This document shows positions 8,193 to 17,520 of a DNA stretch of 64,000 bases, in pieces; the first letter of the stretch is position 1; every line of letters starts with the position of its first letter. The notes under the pieces were generated by a model. That model was given only the letters and a program-made list of their open reading frames with translations. It ran no database searches and was not told the DNA's origin. Location: assembly GCA_021848465.1 (NCBI GenBank), contig JAJZUP010000002.1:1-64000 (forward strand), given 5' to 3'. A program made the position numbers and the translations under genes. Origin of the DNA: Pseudomonadota bacterium. GTDB lineage: Bacteria > Pseudomonadota > Gammaproteobacteria > Burkholderiales > Gallionellaceae.

Positions 8193-8657
8193 AGTGGGAG
8201 CGAGTTTACTTAGGAATGCTCGCTGCGCTCACTACAGCCCTTCGCGGTTGAAACCGCTCCTACGCAAACCAGCCACCCCCTGTGGGAGCGGCTTTGATGA
8301 AACTACTAGCCAATCCACTGATGAAGCAACTGGCCATCTCACTAAGCCGCAGAAAACGCGGCAAGTGATTGGTCATAAGCACGATACGACTGTGCAAGTG
8401 GCTGGTTACAGCCGCGAATGCGCATTGTGCATCCCAAACCCTTCGCGGTTGAAACCGCTCCCACGAAAACCTGCGCGCCCTGTGGGAGCGGCTTTAGCCG
8501 CGAATGCGCACTGTGCATCCCGAACCTTCGCGGTTGAAACCGCTCCCACGCAAACCAGCTTCCCTGTTGGAGCGGCTTCAGCCGCGAATGCGCATTGTGC
8601 ATCCCAAACCCTTCGCGGTTGGAGCCGCTCCTACGCAATCCAGCCGCTCCTACAAAA
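8193..8657. repeat. REP palindrome cluster D, with one enlarged unit
   Basis: About eight alternating REP units fill most of the 561-base gap between the response regulator and the pseudokinase. The unit at 8281-8425 is interrupted: GGAGCGGCTTTGATG runs into about 110 bases of unrelated sequence before closing with AGCCGCGAATGCGC. Its ends share ACTACTAGCCAATCCACT and GTGCAAGTGGCTGGTTA with a similar enlarged unit at 35114-35200. The spacing is irregular and no cas gene is present, so this is not a CRISPR. Confidence 0.85.
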
Positions 8658-8684
8658 AACGCCACATTACTGGCGGCTTGTCTC

Positions 8685-9317
8685 TCACTCAATCAGGTTG
8701 TAGTCGGCCGCATAGCGGATCAGCTCCGCGTTGCTCTGGAAATTCATTTTCTGCATCAGCCTGGCCTTGTGGGTGCTGACGGTCTTGTTGCTGATGAACA
8801 ATTCTTCGGCGATTTCGTTGATGCCCAACCCCTTGGCAAACAGCTTCAGGATGTGCATCTCCCGCTCTGACAGGCGTTCATGGGGTGCCGCTTCATTCTG
8901 GCTCGGCTTTTCGAACATCATCAGTTCGGCAATCGAGGGGTCGATATAGCGCCCGCCAGCCGACACCTTGCGAACCGCATCCATCAGCACATCCTGCATG
9001 CTGCCCTTGGTGACAAAGCCGGAAGCGCCGGCTTGCAGCACGCGCTTGGCGATCTGCAACTCGTTATGCATGCTGAGCACAAGGATGGGCAACTCCGGGT
9101 TCTGCTCGCTTATCTGCCCGATCAGGCCGACCCCGCTGACCCCCGGCATGGTCAGGTCGATCAGGATCAGGTCGTATTTATCCTTGCGCAGCTTCTCCAT
9201 TGCCTCTGCGCCATTGACCGCCTCGCCCGCCACAACGATATCGCCCATCAGCTCAAACAGCTGCTTCAGGCCATTACGCACGATCACATGGTCGTCTGCA
9301 ATCAAAACTCTAATCAT
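8685..9317 (-). CDS. NarL/BvgA-type response regulator
   Basis: A 210-aa transcription regulator. The N-terminal receiver has IADDH and phospho-acceptor D54 (LILIDLTMPGVSG). The C-terminal LuxR-type helix-turn-helix reads LSEREMHILKLFAKGL...ISNKTVSTHKARLM. The start overlaps the stop of the upstream kinase gene by 4 bases (ATGA), so it is the output of the receptor-kinase operon. Regulators of this subfamily (BvgA, UvrY, EvgA) bind paired heptamers like TTTCCTA, which match the GTAGGGAAA/TTTCCCTAC elements upstream of three transcription units here. Target control is inferred. Confidence 0.93.
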   Translation of the reverse strand: MIRVLIADDHVIVRNGLKQLFELMGDIVVAGEAVNGAEAMEKLRKDKYDLILIDLTMPGVSGVGLIGQISEQNPELPILVLSMHNELQIAKRVLQAGASGFVTKGSMQDVLMDAVRKVSAGGRYIDPSIAELMMFEKPSQNEAAPHERLSEREMHILKLFAKGLGINEIAEELFISNKTVSTHKARLMQKMNFQSNAELIRYAADYNLIE

Positions 9318-12300
9318 GATTTCACCTTTCCATTGTTCGCCGGAATGCGCACTTCGACTTCAGTGCCTTTCCCGCGTTTGCTCGTAATTCCGACATGCCC
9401 GCCCAGCATCAGCGCACGTTCCTGTATCCCGACAAGCCCGTACGACCCGGTTTTCCGGGCCTGGGCATCGAACCCCTTGCCGTTATCCTTCACCTTGAGC
9501 ACATACTCGCTGCCCCACATCCCAAAGCTGATATTGACGCGCGTCGCCTGCGCGTGGCGCGACACGTTGGTCAGCGACTCCTGCACAATGCGGAACAAGG
9601 CAATGGCCTGCTTTTCGTCCAGACTGATTTCGTCCTCCGCCAGATCCAGCTTGCACAGGATGCCGGTATTCGCTCCGAAGCGCCCGGCCAGCCACTCCAG
9701 CGCGGACTGGATACCCATGTCCAGCGCGGCTGGGCGCAGCGACGAGGCCACGTTGCGCGCCACGGCCAGCGCCTGGTCGGTCAGTCCCTTGGTATCTTTC
9801 AGGTGCGTCTTGAGTTCTGGAAGTCCGGGGGAAAACTTATGATCCAGTACTGACACACTCAATTGCAGTCCGGTCAATATCTGGCCCAGTTCATCATGCA
9901 CTTCGCGGGCAATATGTTTGCGCTCTTCTTCACGTGCGGCTTCACGACTCGCGCTCAGCCCGCGCAGCAACTCGCGCGACTCCTGCAGGTCCTGCTCAGT
10001 TTGCTTGAGAACCGTAATGTCACGCGAAATTCCGATCAGGCGGCTGACCCGCTCACCGTGGTAAATCGGTGTCATGGTCGAGTAGTAATAGCGCTTGCCG
10101 AGCGGCACATCCAGCGCAATCTCCTCTGTAAGCGTTTCCCCGGAAGCAGCGCAACGCCGGTATTTATCGATCACCGCCGCCGCGACTTCGGGAGGCACCG
10201 TCTCCTCGACATATTTCCCGATCAGTTGCTCGCGCGGAATGCCGGTGGAGGCAGCCAGCGCCGGATTGATCTCGATGTTGCGGAAGCGCCCGTCCGGCGT
10301 CACCTCCAGCAGGTACATGCCCTCGACCGCATTGTCGAAGATTTCGCGGTAACGCTGCTCGCTTTCCTGCAGGGCGCTTTCAGCCTGCTTGCGTTCGGAA
10401 ATATCCCGCACAGTCGTCAGGTGCAGCGTTTCGCCCTCATAAGTGAATGCGGTCGCGCCCACCTCAACGGGGAATATCTCACCATTCTTGCGCCGGTGGC
10501 TCGATTCGATGGTTCTATGAGCATCACCGCCTGCCACCGTCTGTTTCATCACTTCCTGCATGATTTCGCGCGTGAGATTGTGGTCAATGTCCAATACGGT
10601 CATCGCCAACAGTTCCTCGCGGCTGTATCCCAGCTCCCGCACGGCAGCTTCGTTGACATAGCGGAAGCGCAAGTCTTCGTCGATGAGGTAGGCGGCATCG
10701 AAAGAGTTATCCATCGCGCGGTTGAGCAAATGCAGCTCACGCTCGGCGCGCTTGCGCTCGGTGATGTCGCGTACCATGGCGAGATTGAAAGCTCTCCCGC
10801 CATAATTCATGTGGGAGATATTGATCTCCACCGGAATGATGCAGCCATCCTTGTGTCGGTGCTCGGCTTCGATGGTAACCGCCCCAGCCTCGCTTATCGC
10901 GCGCCAGCTTTCCGCCATCACCTCGGGCGTCCAGCCCGGCGCGATGTCCATGACGGTCATGCCGAGCAGTTCTTCCCGGCTATAGCCGAGCATGCGGCTG
11001 GCTTCTTCGTTGACATAGAAAAAACCACCGTATTCATCGACGAAATACGCGGCTTCGTGCGCATGATCGATAGCGGCCCCCAGCATGGCGAGTTGCAGCT
11101 CGGCCTGTTTGCGCTCGGTAATATCCATGAGTGAAACCAGCACCCTGGACCACGGTTTCCCGCTATCCGGCGCGATCGAGAAATGCACCGCGACATGTCG
11201 CGGCTCGCCCGTCAGGGTCTGCACCACAGCATCAAGCTTCATCTCTGTTTTGCCACGCCACAGGCCAATCAGTTCCTCGCGAAAAGCCCGGAATGAGTCC
11301 GGCGTGAAGGTTTGCTTCAAGCCCGCGAACAATTCCTCCTTGCTGTGTGCCTGGTGCAATGCTACAGCGGCCTGATTAACATCGACGACACGCGCCAGCT
11401 CGGCGCAATGCCCGACAGCGTCGGGATGTGCGTCGAACCAGGCTTCAATATCCTCAATGCCGGATTTCTGCAACTCATCAAAATAAACCCGTACCGCCGA
11501 GAAATCCTCTTCCCAGATGGACACCGGCGAGTTCTCGAACAACTGGCGGTAACGCTGTTCGCGCTCCCGGATCGCGGCATCGACAAGCTTCTGTTGGGTG
11601 ATATCGCGGCCGATGGCCAGCGCCCCGATGACATTTCCCGCTTCGTCGCGCTCAGCAACGAAGCGGATATGATGGTAGCGAATGGCATCACCAACACCCG
11701 GAATGACCAGCTCCATTTCTCCCGGCCGCCCTGTCTCTATGGTCCGCTGCAACATGGCCTGATAATCGAAATACATATCTCCCGGTGCGATTTCCATTGG
11801 AGTCATGTCGATCCGCTCCGCCAGTGTTTTGCCGAGGATCTTCAGCAGGCTGGAATTCATGTAGATAATTCGACACTGTTTGTCGTAGCGGGCAATGTTG
11901 TCCGGCAAGTTTTCCGCCAGCGTGCGGAATTCGCGTTCGCGTGCAGCCAGCTCCGCCGTGCGTTCTGCCACGCGGCGCTCCAGCTCCTCGTTATGTTCCG
12001 CCAGTTTTTTTTGTGCCGCACTCAATTTCAGATGGGTGTCCACCCGCGCCATGATTTCGTCGATCTGCAACGGCTTGGTGACATAGTCGACCGCACCGGC
12101 GCGGAAACCTTCCACCTTTTGCTCGGGCATGGCCAGCGCTGTCATGAAAATCACCGGAATGTCGCGTGTGCTGTCCTGAATTTTCAACCTGCGGCAAGTT
12201 TCGAAGCCGTCAATGCCGGGCATCATCACATCGAGCAGGATCAGGTCCGGTTGCAGCAATTGCGCGCGCCGCATACCTTCCTCGCCGTCCTGCGCGATGG

Positions 12301-12403
12301 ATACGCGATAACCGCGATCTTCGAACAGGCTTACCACCACGGCCAGGTTGCTCGGGGTGTCGTCCACGATCAGGATGGTGGAAAGTGCATTCACTGGCCT
12401 CAT
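9314..12403 (-). CDS. Receiver-multi-PAS NarL-type sensor histidine kinase
   Basis: 1029 aa. An N-terminal receiver (residues 1-125, phospho-acceptor D58 in LILLDVMMPGIDG) is followed by a coiled linker, about five PAS/PAC domains (about 165-800), a HisKA_3 dimerisation domain with intact H-box HIAREVHDELGQ (H836), and an ATPase domain with G-box VKDNGKGFD. It has no membrane helix. The likely flow is phosphate or signal input at the N-terminal receiver from the upstream HisKA kinase, then output to the adjacent NarL-type regulator. It overlaps both neighbours by 4 bases. The PAS ligands are unknown. Confidence 0.92.
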   Translation of the reverse strand: MRPVNALSTILIVDDTPSNLAVVVSLFEDRGYRVSIAQDGEEGMRRAQLLQPDLILLDVMMPGIDGFETCRRLKIQDSTRDIPVIFMTALAMPEQKVEGFRAGAVDYVTKPLQIDEIMARVDTHLKLSAAQKKLAEHNEELERRVAERTAELAAREREFRTLAENLPDNIARYDKQCRIIYMNSSLLKILGKTLAERIDMTPMEIAPGDMYFDYQAMLQRTIETGRPGEMELVIPGVGDAIRYHHIRFVAERDEAGNVIGALAIGRDITQQKLVDAAIREREQRYRQLFENSPVSIWEEDFSAVRVYFDELQKSGIEDIEAWFDAHPDAVGHCAELARVVDVNQAAVALHQAHSKEELFAGLKQTFTPDSFRAFREELIGLWRGKTEMKLDAVVQTLTGEPRHVAVHFSIAPDSGKPWSRVLVSLMDITERKQAELQLAMLGAAIDHAHEAAYFVDEYGGFFYVNEEASRMLGYSREELLGMTVMDIAPGWTPEVMAESWRAISEAGAVTIEAEHRHKDGCIIPVEINISHMNYGGRAFNLAMVRDITERKRAERELHLLNRAMDNSFDAAYLIDEDLRFRYVNEAAVRELGYSREELLAMTVLDIDHNLTREIMQEVMKQTVAGGDAHRTIESSHRRKNGEIFPVEVGATAFTYEGETLHLTTVRDISERKQAESALQESEQRYREIFDNAVEGMYLLEVTPDGRFRNIEINPALAASTGIPREQLIGKYVEETVPPEVAAAVIDKYRRCAASGETLTEEIALDVPLGKRYYYSTMTPIYHGERVSRLIGISRDITVLKQTEQDLQESRELLRGLSASREAAREEERKHIAREVHDELGQILTGLQLSVSVLDHKFSPGLPELKTHLKDTKGLTDQALAVARNVASSLRPAALDMGIQSALEWLAGRFGANTGILCKLDLAEDEISLDEKQAIALFRIVQESLTNVSRHAQATRVNISFGMWGSEYVLKVKDNGKGFDAQARKTGSYGLVGIQERALMLGGHVGITSKRGKGTEVEVRIPANNGKVKS

Positions 12404-15400
12404 GGGAGGAACCCTTCAACAAAATTGAGAATAGCCTGGGACTGGAACTCGCTGGCAAGGCGCTTCAGGTGTTCCGCGAACGGTTGGTAGCGCGCATCGA
12501 GTGCAGCAATATGCCCGGCCTGCTGCACAATGTCGCGCATGTTCCCGAGCAGCGCCAAACGGTGCAGCTCCCGAATTTCGGCCAACGGCGGCGCGGTCAT
12601 TTGAGCCGGGGCTGCGACAGCCCCTTCCGCTACGCCCTGCGGAATATCGGCGACGGAAACGGGCAATAAGTCCGCCTCGATATTCGCCGCAGGCAGTTCC
12701 AGTTCAAAACGGAAGGTGCTGCCGTCGCCGGGGCGGCTTTCAACTGCAATGTCGCCTCCCATCAAGCGCACCAATCGCCGGCTGATCGTCAAACCCAGGC
12801 CGGTGCCGCCGCTCTTTCCCCTGGCCTCGCCCACCTGCTCGAACGACTGGAAAATCTTCTCGCGGTCAGCCGCGGCGATTCCAACCCCGGTGTCGGACAC
12901 GCTGAACGCCAGCCGGGTTGGCGACTTGCGCTCGACTGCAAAAACCACTTTGCCTTGCTCGGTAAACTTGACTGCATTGGACAACAGGTTCAGCAGCACC
13001 TGGCGCAGCCGGCGCTCGTCACCACGCACGCCATCCGGCAAATCCTGTGCAAATTCGCAGACAAGATCGAGATTCTTTTGCCGGGCCTTGACGCCGATGA
13101 TCCCGGCAACACTGTTCAGGAGGCGGAGCAATGGTAAATCGCCGATATACAATTCCAGCCTGCCGGACTCGATGCGCGCCAGGTCGAGAATGTCTTCAAT
13201 CAGCGCCAGCAGGTGCTCGCCGCTCTGGCGGATCACTTCCATGCTGGCAAATTGCCGGCTATCGAGCTTGCCATCGCGTTCCAGCATCTGGGCATAACCG
13301 AGAATGCCGTTCAACGGCGTGCGCAACTCATGACTCATATGGGCGATGAATTCGCTGCGCATATCCGCCAGGCGCTGCGCCTCGACCAGCGCCGCCTCGC
13401 GCGCCTGCTCGTATTGCTTGCGCGCGGAGATGTCGCGGATCACTCCCACCAGCATCTGTTTGCCGTCCGAGGCGACAAACGGGGTCTTCTTGGTCTGGAT
13501 GTGGTGCGTCACGCCGTCTGACGAAGTGATTGTCTCCTCGTTCAGGTTCACTTCGCCGGAACCGAACACGAGTTCGTCCTTCGCCCAGAATTCGTCGGCC
13601 TCGTTCTTCGGAAAAATCTCGTAGTCCGACTTGCCGAGCAGCGTTCCGCGCGGATGGCCAATGAAGGAATAAAACGCGTTGTTCAGCAGCATCCAGCGAT
13701 GTAGCCTGTCTTTGACGAAGATCGGGTCGGGTACCGCGTCGATCACGCTGTCGAGGAAGTTGCGCGAATCCTCGAGTTGCGCCTCCATGCGCTTGCGCTG
13801 GGAAATATCGCGCGACAGCACCAGGAAGGTTCCGCTGGCCTTCTGCGAAACGGAAAGTTCGAACCAGTTCGTTTCCTGCCGATCGAGTGCGATGGTCTTG
13901 CCGAACGACACCCCTGTCTGACCGGCCTCGCGCAAGGCCTCCAGCACCGTGGCCGCCGCCGTGGGAGCGAGTATCTCGCTCACGGTGCGGCCCAGCAACA
14001 CATCCTTCTGCGCTGCCAGCAATTCCGGCGTATGCGTCCAGACATTCAGGTAGCGGCCGTCACTATCCATCTCGAACAGGATGTCTGGAATCGCATTGAT
14101 GACACCTTCGGTGAACTCCAGCGCCTCCTTCAGTTTCAGCTCGACTTCCTTGCGCTCGGTGGTATTCAGCACGAAGATCGTCATGCCGATCACTTCGCCG
14201 TGATCGCCATAGATCGGCGCACCGAAATTGTCGTGGTATTCGCGCACCGGTTTGCCATCTTCGATGCGCTCTTCCGTAGATTCCAGGTAGCCGTGGTTAC
14301 CCGCCAGCACATGATCCGCGCCTTGCCTGAAGAGTTGACGGTGCGCCTCAGTATCGATCGCATCGAGCACGCTCATGCCCGGCTCGATTTCCGCATTCCA
14401 AAGCCGTTTGGCCGCTTTCCTGAAGCGATTGTTGAAAGCCAGCAGGCGATAGTCGCGGTCGATCGCATAGATTGAAACGCTGTCGGACGGGCTCTCGATG
14501 ATGGTTTGCAGCAGGTTGTAGTTGTAACGGTAGCGCGCTTCGCTTTCCTTCAGCGCATCTTCCATGCGCTTGCGCTCGGTAATGTCGTGCACATAGCCGT
14601 ACCAGACCACCCCGCCTTCTGGATGCGGGTGCGGATTGGTATTCCCTTCCATCCAGCGCTCACCCTTGAGCGGATGAATAATGCGGTATTCGCAATGCCA
14701 CGGAGTCATCGTGCGCGCCGATTCTGCGATGCTGTCCATCACCCGCTGCGCATCGTCCGGATGATTTAGCCGCAACAGCGGGGTTGCATCCTCAACAACC
14801 TCTTCCGGTCGAACCCCGAACTGTTCGTAGATGTTCGGTGAAACATAGGGCATGCACACTGTGCCGTCGGGCTTCTGGTAAAAGCTGCCCACCATGCCGG
14901 GCGAGGATTCCGCGAGCGCGCGCAACTCGCGTTCGCGCTCGCCGAGTGCCTCTTCCAACAGCTTGCGTTCCGTGATGTCGCGCGACAACGCGAGAAAGGT
15001 TGCGTCACCCGGCTCATTCCCTGATTTCCTGGACAATGTGTGGGCAAACCAGCGCTGACCGCCCGGCACATCAATCAGGATGTCCTTGCCTTGCGCATAT
15101 CCCTTCTCGTCAGCCTCTCGGATAGCCTCCATAGCTGCAGCGGCATTCTCCGGGGAAAGCACCTCATGAACGGTCTTGCCCAGAAGCGACTCCCTCTGTG
15201 CCGCCAACAAATCGGGATTTTGTGTCCATACGTTCAGGTAGCGACCCTCGCGACTCATCTCGAGCAGGACATCCGGAATGGCATTGATGACACCCTCGCT
15301 GAATTCCAGCGCCTCCTTCAACCGCTGCTCTGCCAGCACGCGCTCGGTTATATCCTGCATCATGCCTACAGCACGCAGCAGGACGCCTTCCGGACTGCAT

Positions 15401-17517
15401 ACGATTTCGCAGCGCTCATGTACATACTTGACCCGACCGTCCGGCATCAGCAGGCGGTGCGTACTTTCATAGGGGCGTCCCGTTTCGACAGAATCGAGAT
15501 AAGCTTGCGCAATCGCGTCTCGATCCTTGGGATGGGTGGCATTCATGCACCCCTCGTAGGATGCGCCATCCTTCATCGGATCGATCTCGTAAATGCGGAA
15601 CAGCTCGTCAGACCAGACATGCACGTCGTTGACGATGTCGTATTCCCAACTGCCGACCAGGGCGATGCGTTGCGCTTCAGCCATCAACTGGCGGCTCTCT
15701 CGCAGCGCGTTTTCCATTTCCTTGCGATCGCTGATGTCCTGCACTGTTCCGATGGAACGCAGCGGTTTTCCGACAGCGTCATAGATCGTTTCGCAGCGCT
15801 CGTGAACGAACTTGATCCGGCCTCCGGGCAGCAGCAGGCGATGTTCGAGTTCAAAGGGCCGGTGCTGCGCCAGCGATGTCTTGTAGGCGGTATCGAGCAA
15901 CTGGCGGTCATCCGGATGCACGGTCTCCATGAACGCTTCATAGGAGGCGCCGAACTCGCTACGCTTGATCTCGAAAATACGGTAGATTTCGTCCGACCAG
16001 GTAAGGACGTTATCGACCAGATTGTTTTCCCAACTGCCGACATGGGCGATGCGTTGCGCTTCGTTCAACGACTCGCGGCTCTGTTGCAATTCCTCGGTGC
16101 GTTCCTGCACGCGCTGCTCCAGCCCGATATTCAATTGGCGGATTTCCTCGCTGGAGCGGCGCAGACGCAACACGAAATACGCCGTCAGCATCAGCAATGC
16201 CAGAGTCGCCCCGAGCACGGTCCACAACTGCTTCTGACGCGCCTTCTGGCGTTCGCTGGACAAGGTCAGCGCGTCAATCTGTCGTTGTTTGCTATCACGC
16301 TGGAAGCGCTCGGACAAGTCATGGATGCGCTTGCCGGCCTTTTCACTCTCCAGTTTATCGTTAAGCCGCGCCGCTTCAGCGGAATAACGATAGGCCAAGC
16401 GGTATTGACCTTCCGCCGCAGCCAGATCCGCCAGGCGCCGCGCGCTGCCGGCCTGATAGACCGTAAAACCGATCTTTTGCGCAAACTCGTTGGCGCGTTC
16501 GGCATCCTTGCGCGCCGCCCCCATGTGTCCCATCGTTTGGAGCAGGTAACTGCGCTTGGTCAGCGACCACCACAGGCCGATCGGGTTGTTGTGCTTTTCA
16601 TACAGCGCGACATCCTCATCCAGCAAGACCTGGGCCGTACGCAACTGGTTGGCATTCATGTAACGGTCTGCAAGAGTAAAGACCGCGTGCGCCACATACA
16701 AGGGTGCCCCCGCCTGGCGGAACAGTGCCAATGACTGTTCGGTGATGCGGATGGCCTCGACATGATTTTTTTTGCTGACGCTGAATTCAGCCATGCCCAA
16801 AACGGCGGCGGCTTCCAACAGTCTGGAATGTGCCTGGCGCGCCGCTTCCTGCATGCTCCGGTAATGCTCGTACGACAGCTCAAACAGCCCGCTCTGTGAA
16901 TAGGCGACCGCCATGCCCTGCTCGGCATAAGCCCGGGCCAGCGGACTATCGTTGCGTTTCGCTATGTCCAGGGACTGCATCGCGATTGTGGCCGCTTCGT
17001 CCTGATGACCGAAGCGCAAATACATCATGGCGACATGGAACATAACCTCGGCGCGCAAATCCTCGCGCTGGACGCTTTCCAGCAGGTTCATCGCGTCTTC
17101 CACCGCCGCCCGCATGTCATCAAGACGCCCCTGGTTGATGGCGCTGGAAGACACCACCAGGTCGGCCTCGATCTGGCCGACCGGGTCGTTATCCTGCTTG
17201 GCCAGCAGGTGGGCCGTGGCGCTATGCTGCGCAGATTCTTCGATCAAGCCCAGGTAAAGCTCGATGCGCGCACGTAAATTGAACATCCGCGCCTGGTCGT
17301 TGCCGGTGACCTCAACCGGGGCTTCGACTTGCAGGCGCCGCACTTCGCGGTACGCGGCCGGCGCATCGTTTTCGGCGAGCTCGCGTACCTCTGCAACCTG
17401 CGCGCGCCATGTCTCCAGTCTGCCCGCTTGCGCCGCCGACGGACACCATAAAACACAAGCCAGCATGAGGCCCGGCAGGATGCCACGGTGGAAGCGGGAG
17501 TACGGTATTGGCATCAT
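12400..17517 (-). CDS. Giant sensor kinase: signal peptide, TPR, membrane helix, seven PAS, HisKA
   Basis: 1705 aa. A signal peptide ends near SAAQA (residue 31) and is followed by a TPR-rich helical periplasmic domain (about 40-420), one membrane helix (about 433-451), seven PAS/PAC domains (about 485-1370), HisKA with H1396 (FIAHMSHELRTPLNG) and an ATPase domain (GGTGLGLTISRRLVRLMGG). It has no receiver of its own; the next gene starts with one. PAS3 and PAS6 are recent duplicates (LKEALEFxEGVINAIPD in both), as are PAS1 and PAS2. The gene begins 3 bases after the TonB receptor stop with no clear ribosome site, so it is translationally coupled. The TPR part may sense the receptor or a periplasmic ligand. 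Confidence 0.92.
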   Translation of the reverse strand: MMPIPYSRFHRGILPGLMLACVLWCPSAAQAGRLETWRAQVAEVRELAENDAPAAYREVRRLQVEAPVEVTGNDQARMFNLRARIELYLGLIEESAQHSATAHLLAKQDNDPVGQIEADLVVSSSAINQGRLDDMRAAVEDAMNLLESVQREDLRAEVMFHVAMMYLRFGHQDEAATIAMQSLDIAKRNDSPLARAYAEQGMAVAYSQSGLFELSYEHYRSMQEAARQAHSRLLEAAAVLGMAEFSVSKKNHVEAIRITEQSLALFRQAGAPLYVAHAVFTLADRYMNANQLRTAQVLLDEDVALYEKHNNPIGLWWSLTKRSYLLQTMGHMGAARKDAERANEFAQKIGFTVYQAGSARRLADLAAAEGQYRLAYRYSAEAARLNDKLESEKAGKRIHDLSERFQRDSKQRQIDALTLSSERQKARQKQLWTVLGATLALLMLTAYFVLRLRRSSEEIRQLNIGLEQRVQERTEELQQSRESLNEAQRIAHVGSWENNLVDNVLTWSDEIYRIFEIKRSEFGASYEAFMETVHPDDRQLLDTAYKTSLAQHRPFELEHRLLLPGGRIKFVHERCETIYDAVGKPLRSIGTVQDISDRKEMENALRESRQLMAEAQRIALVGSWEYDIVNDVHVWSDELFRIYEIDPMKDGASYEGCMNATHPKDRDAIAQAYLDSVETGRPYESTHRLLMPDGRVKYVHERCEIVCSPEGVLLRAVGMMQDITERVLAEQRLKEALEFSEGVINAIPDVLLEMSREGRYLNVWTQNPDLLAAQRESLLGKTVHEVLSPENAAAAMEAIREADEKGYAQGKDILIDVPGGQRWFAHTLSRKSGNEPGDATFLALSRDITERKLLEEALGERERELRALAESSPGMVGSFYQKPDGTVCMPYVSPNIYEQFGVRPEEVVEDATPLLRLNHPDDAQRVMDSIAESARTMTPWHCEYRIIHPLKGERWMEGNTNPHPHPEGGVVWYGYVHDITERKRMEDALKESEARYRYNYNLLQTIIESPSDSVSIYAIDRDYRLLAFNNRFRKAAKRLWNAEIEPGMSVLDAIDTEAHRQLFRQGADHVLAGNHGYLESTEERIEDGKPVREYHDNFGAPIYGDHGEVIGMTIFVLNTTERKEVELKLKEALEFTEGVINAIPDILFEMDSDGRYLNVWTHTPELLAAQKDVLLGRTVSEILAPTAAATVLEALREAGQTGVSFGKTIALDRQETNWFELSVSQKASGTFLVLSRDISQRKRMEAQLEDSRNFLDSVIDAVPDPIFVKDRLHRWMLLNNAFYSFIGHPRGTLLGKSDYEIFPKNEADEFWAKDELVFGSGEVNLNEETITSSDGVTHHIQTKKTPFVASDGKQMLVGVIRDISARKQYEQAREAALVEAQRLADMRSEFIAHMSHELRTPLNGILGYAQMLERDGKLDSRQFASMEVIRQSGEHLLALIEDILDLARIESGRLELYIGDLPLLRLLNSVAGIIGVKARQKNLDLVCEFAQDLPDGVRGDERRLRQVLLNLLSNAVKFTEQGKVVFAVERKSPTRLAFSVSDTGVGIAAADREKIFQSFEQVGEARGKSGGTGLGLTISRRLVRLMGGDIAVESRPGDGSTFRFELELPAANIEADLLPVSVADIPQGVAEGAVAAPAQMTAPPLAEIRELHRLALLGNMRDIVQQAGHIAALDARYQPFAEHLKRLASEFQSQAILNFVEGFLP

Positions 17518-17520
17518 CGG

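Noticed and set aside
1037-8657. CRISPR array at the repeat clusters
   Set aside because: Units are palindromes in alternating orientation with irregular spacing and no uniform spacers or cas genes.
8194-8703. 169-aa ORF through REP cluster D (and similar ones at 1032 and 35116)
   Set aside because: The peptide repeats SRLKPLPRKPA units made by REP DNA; no independent gene signal.
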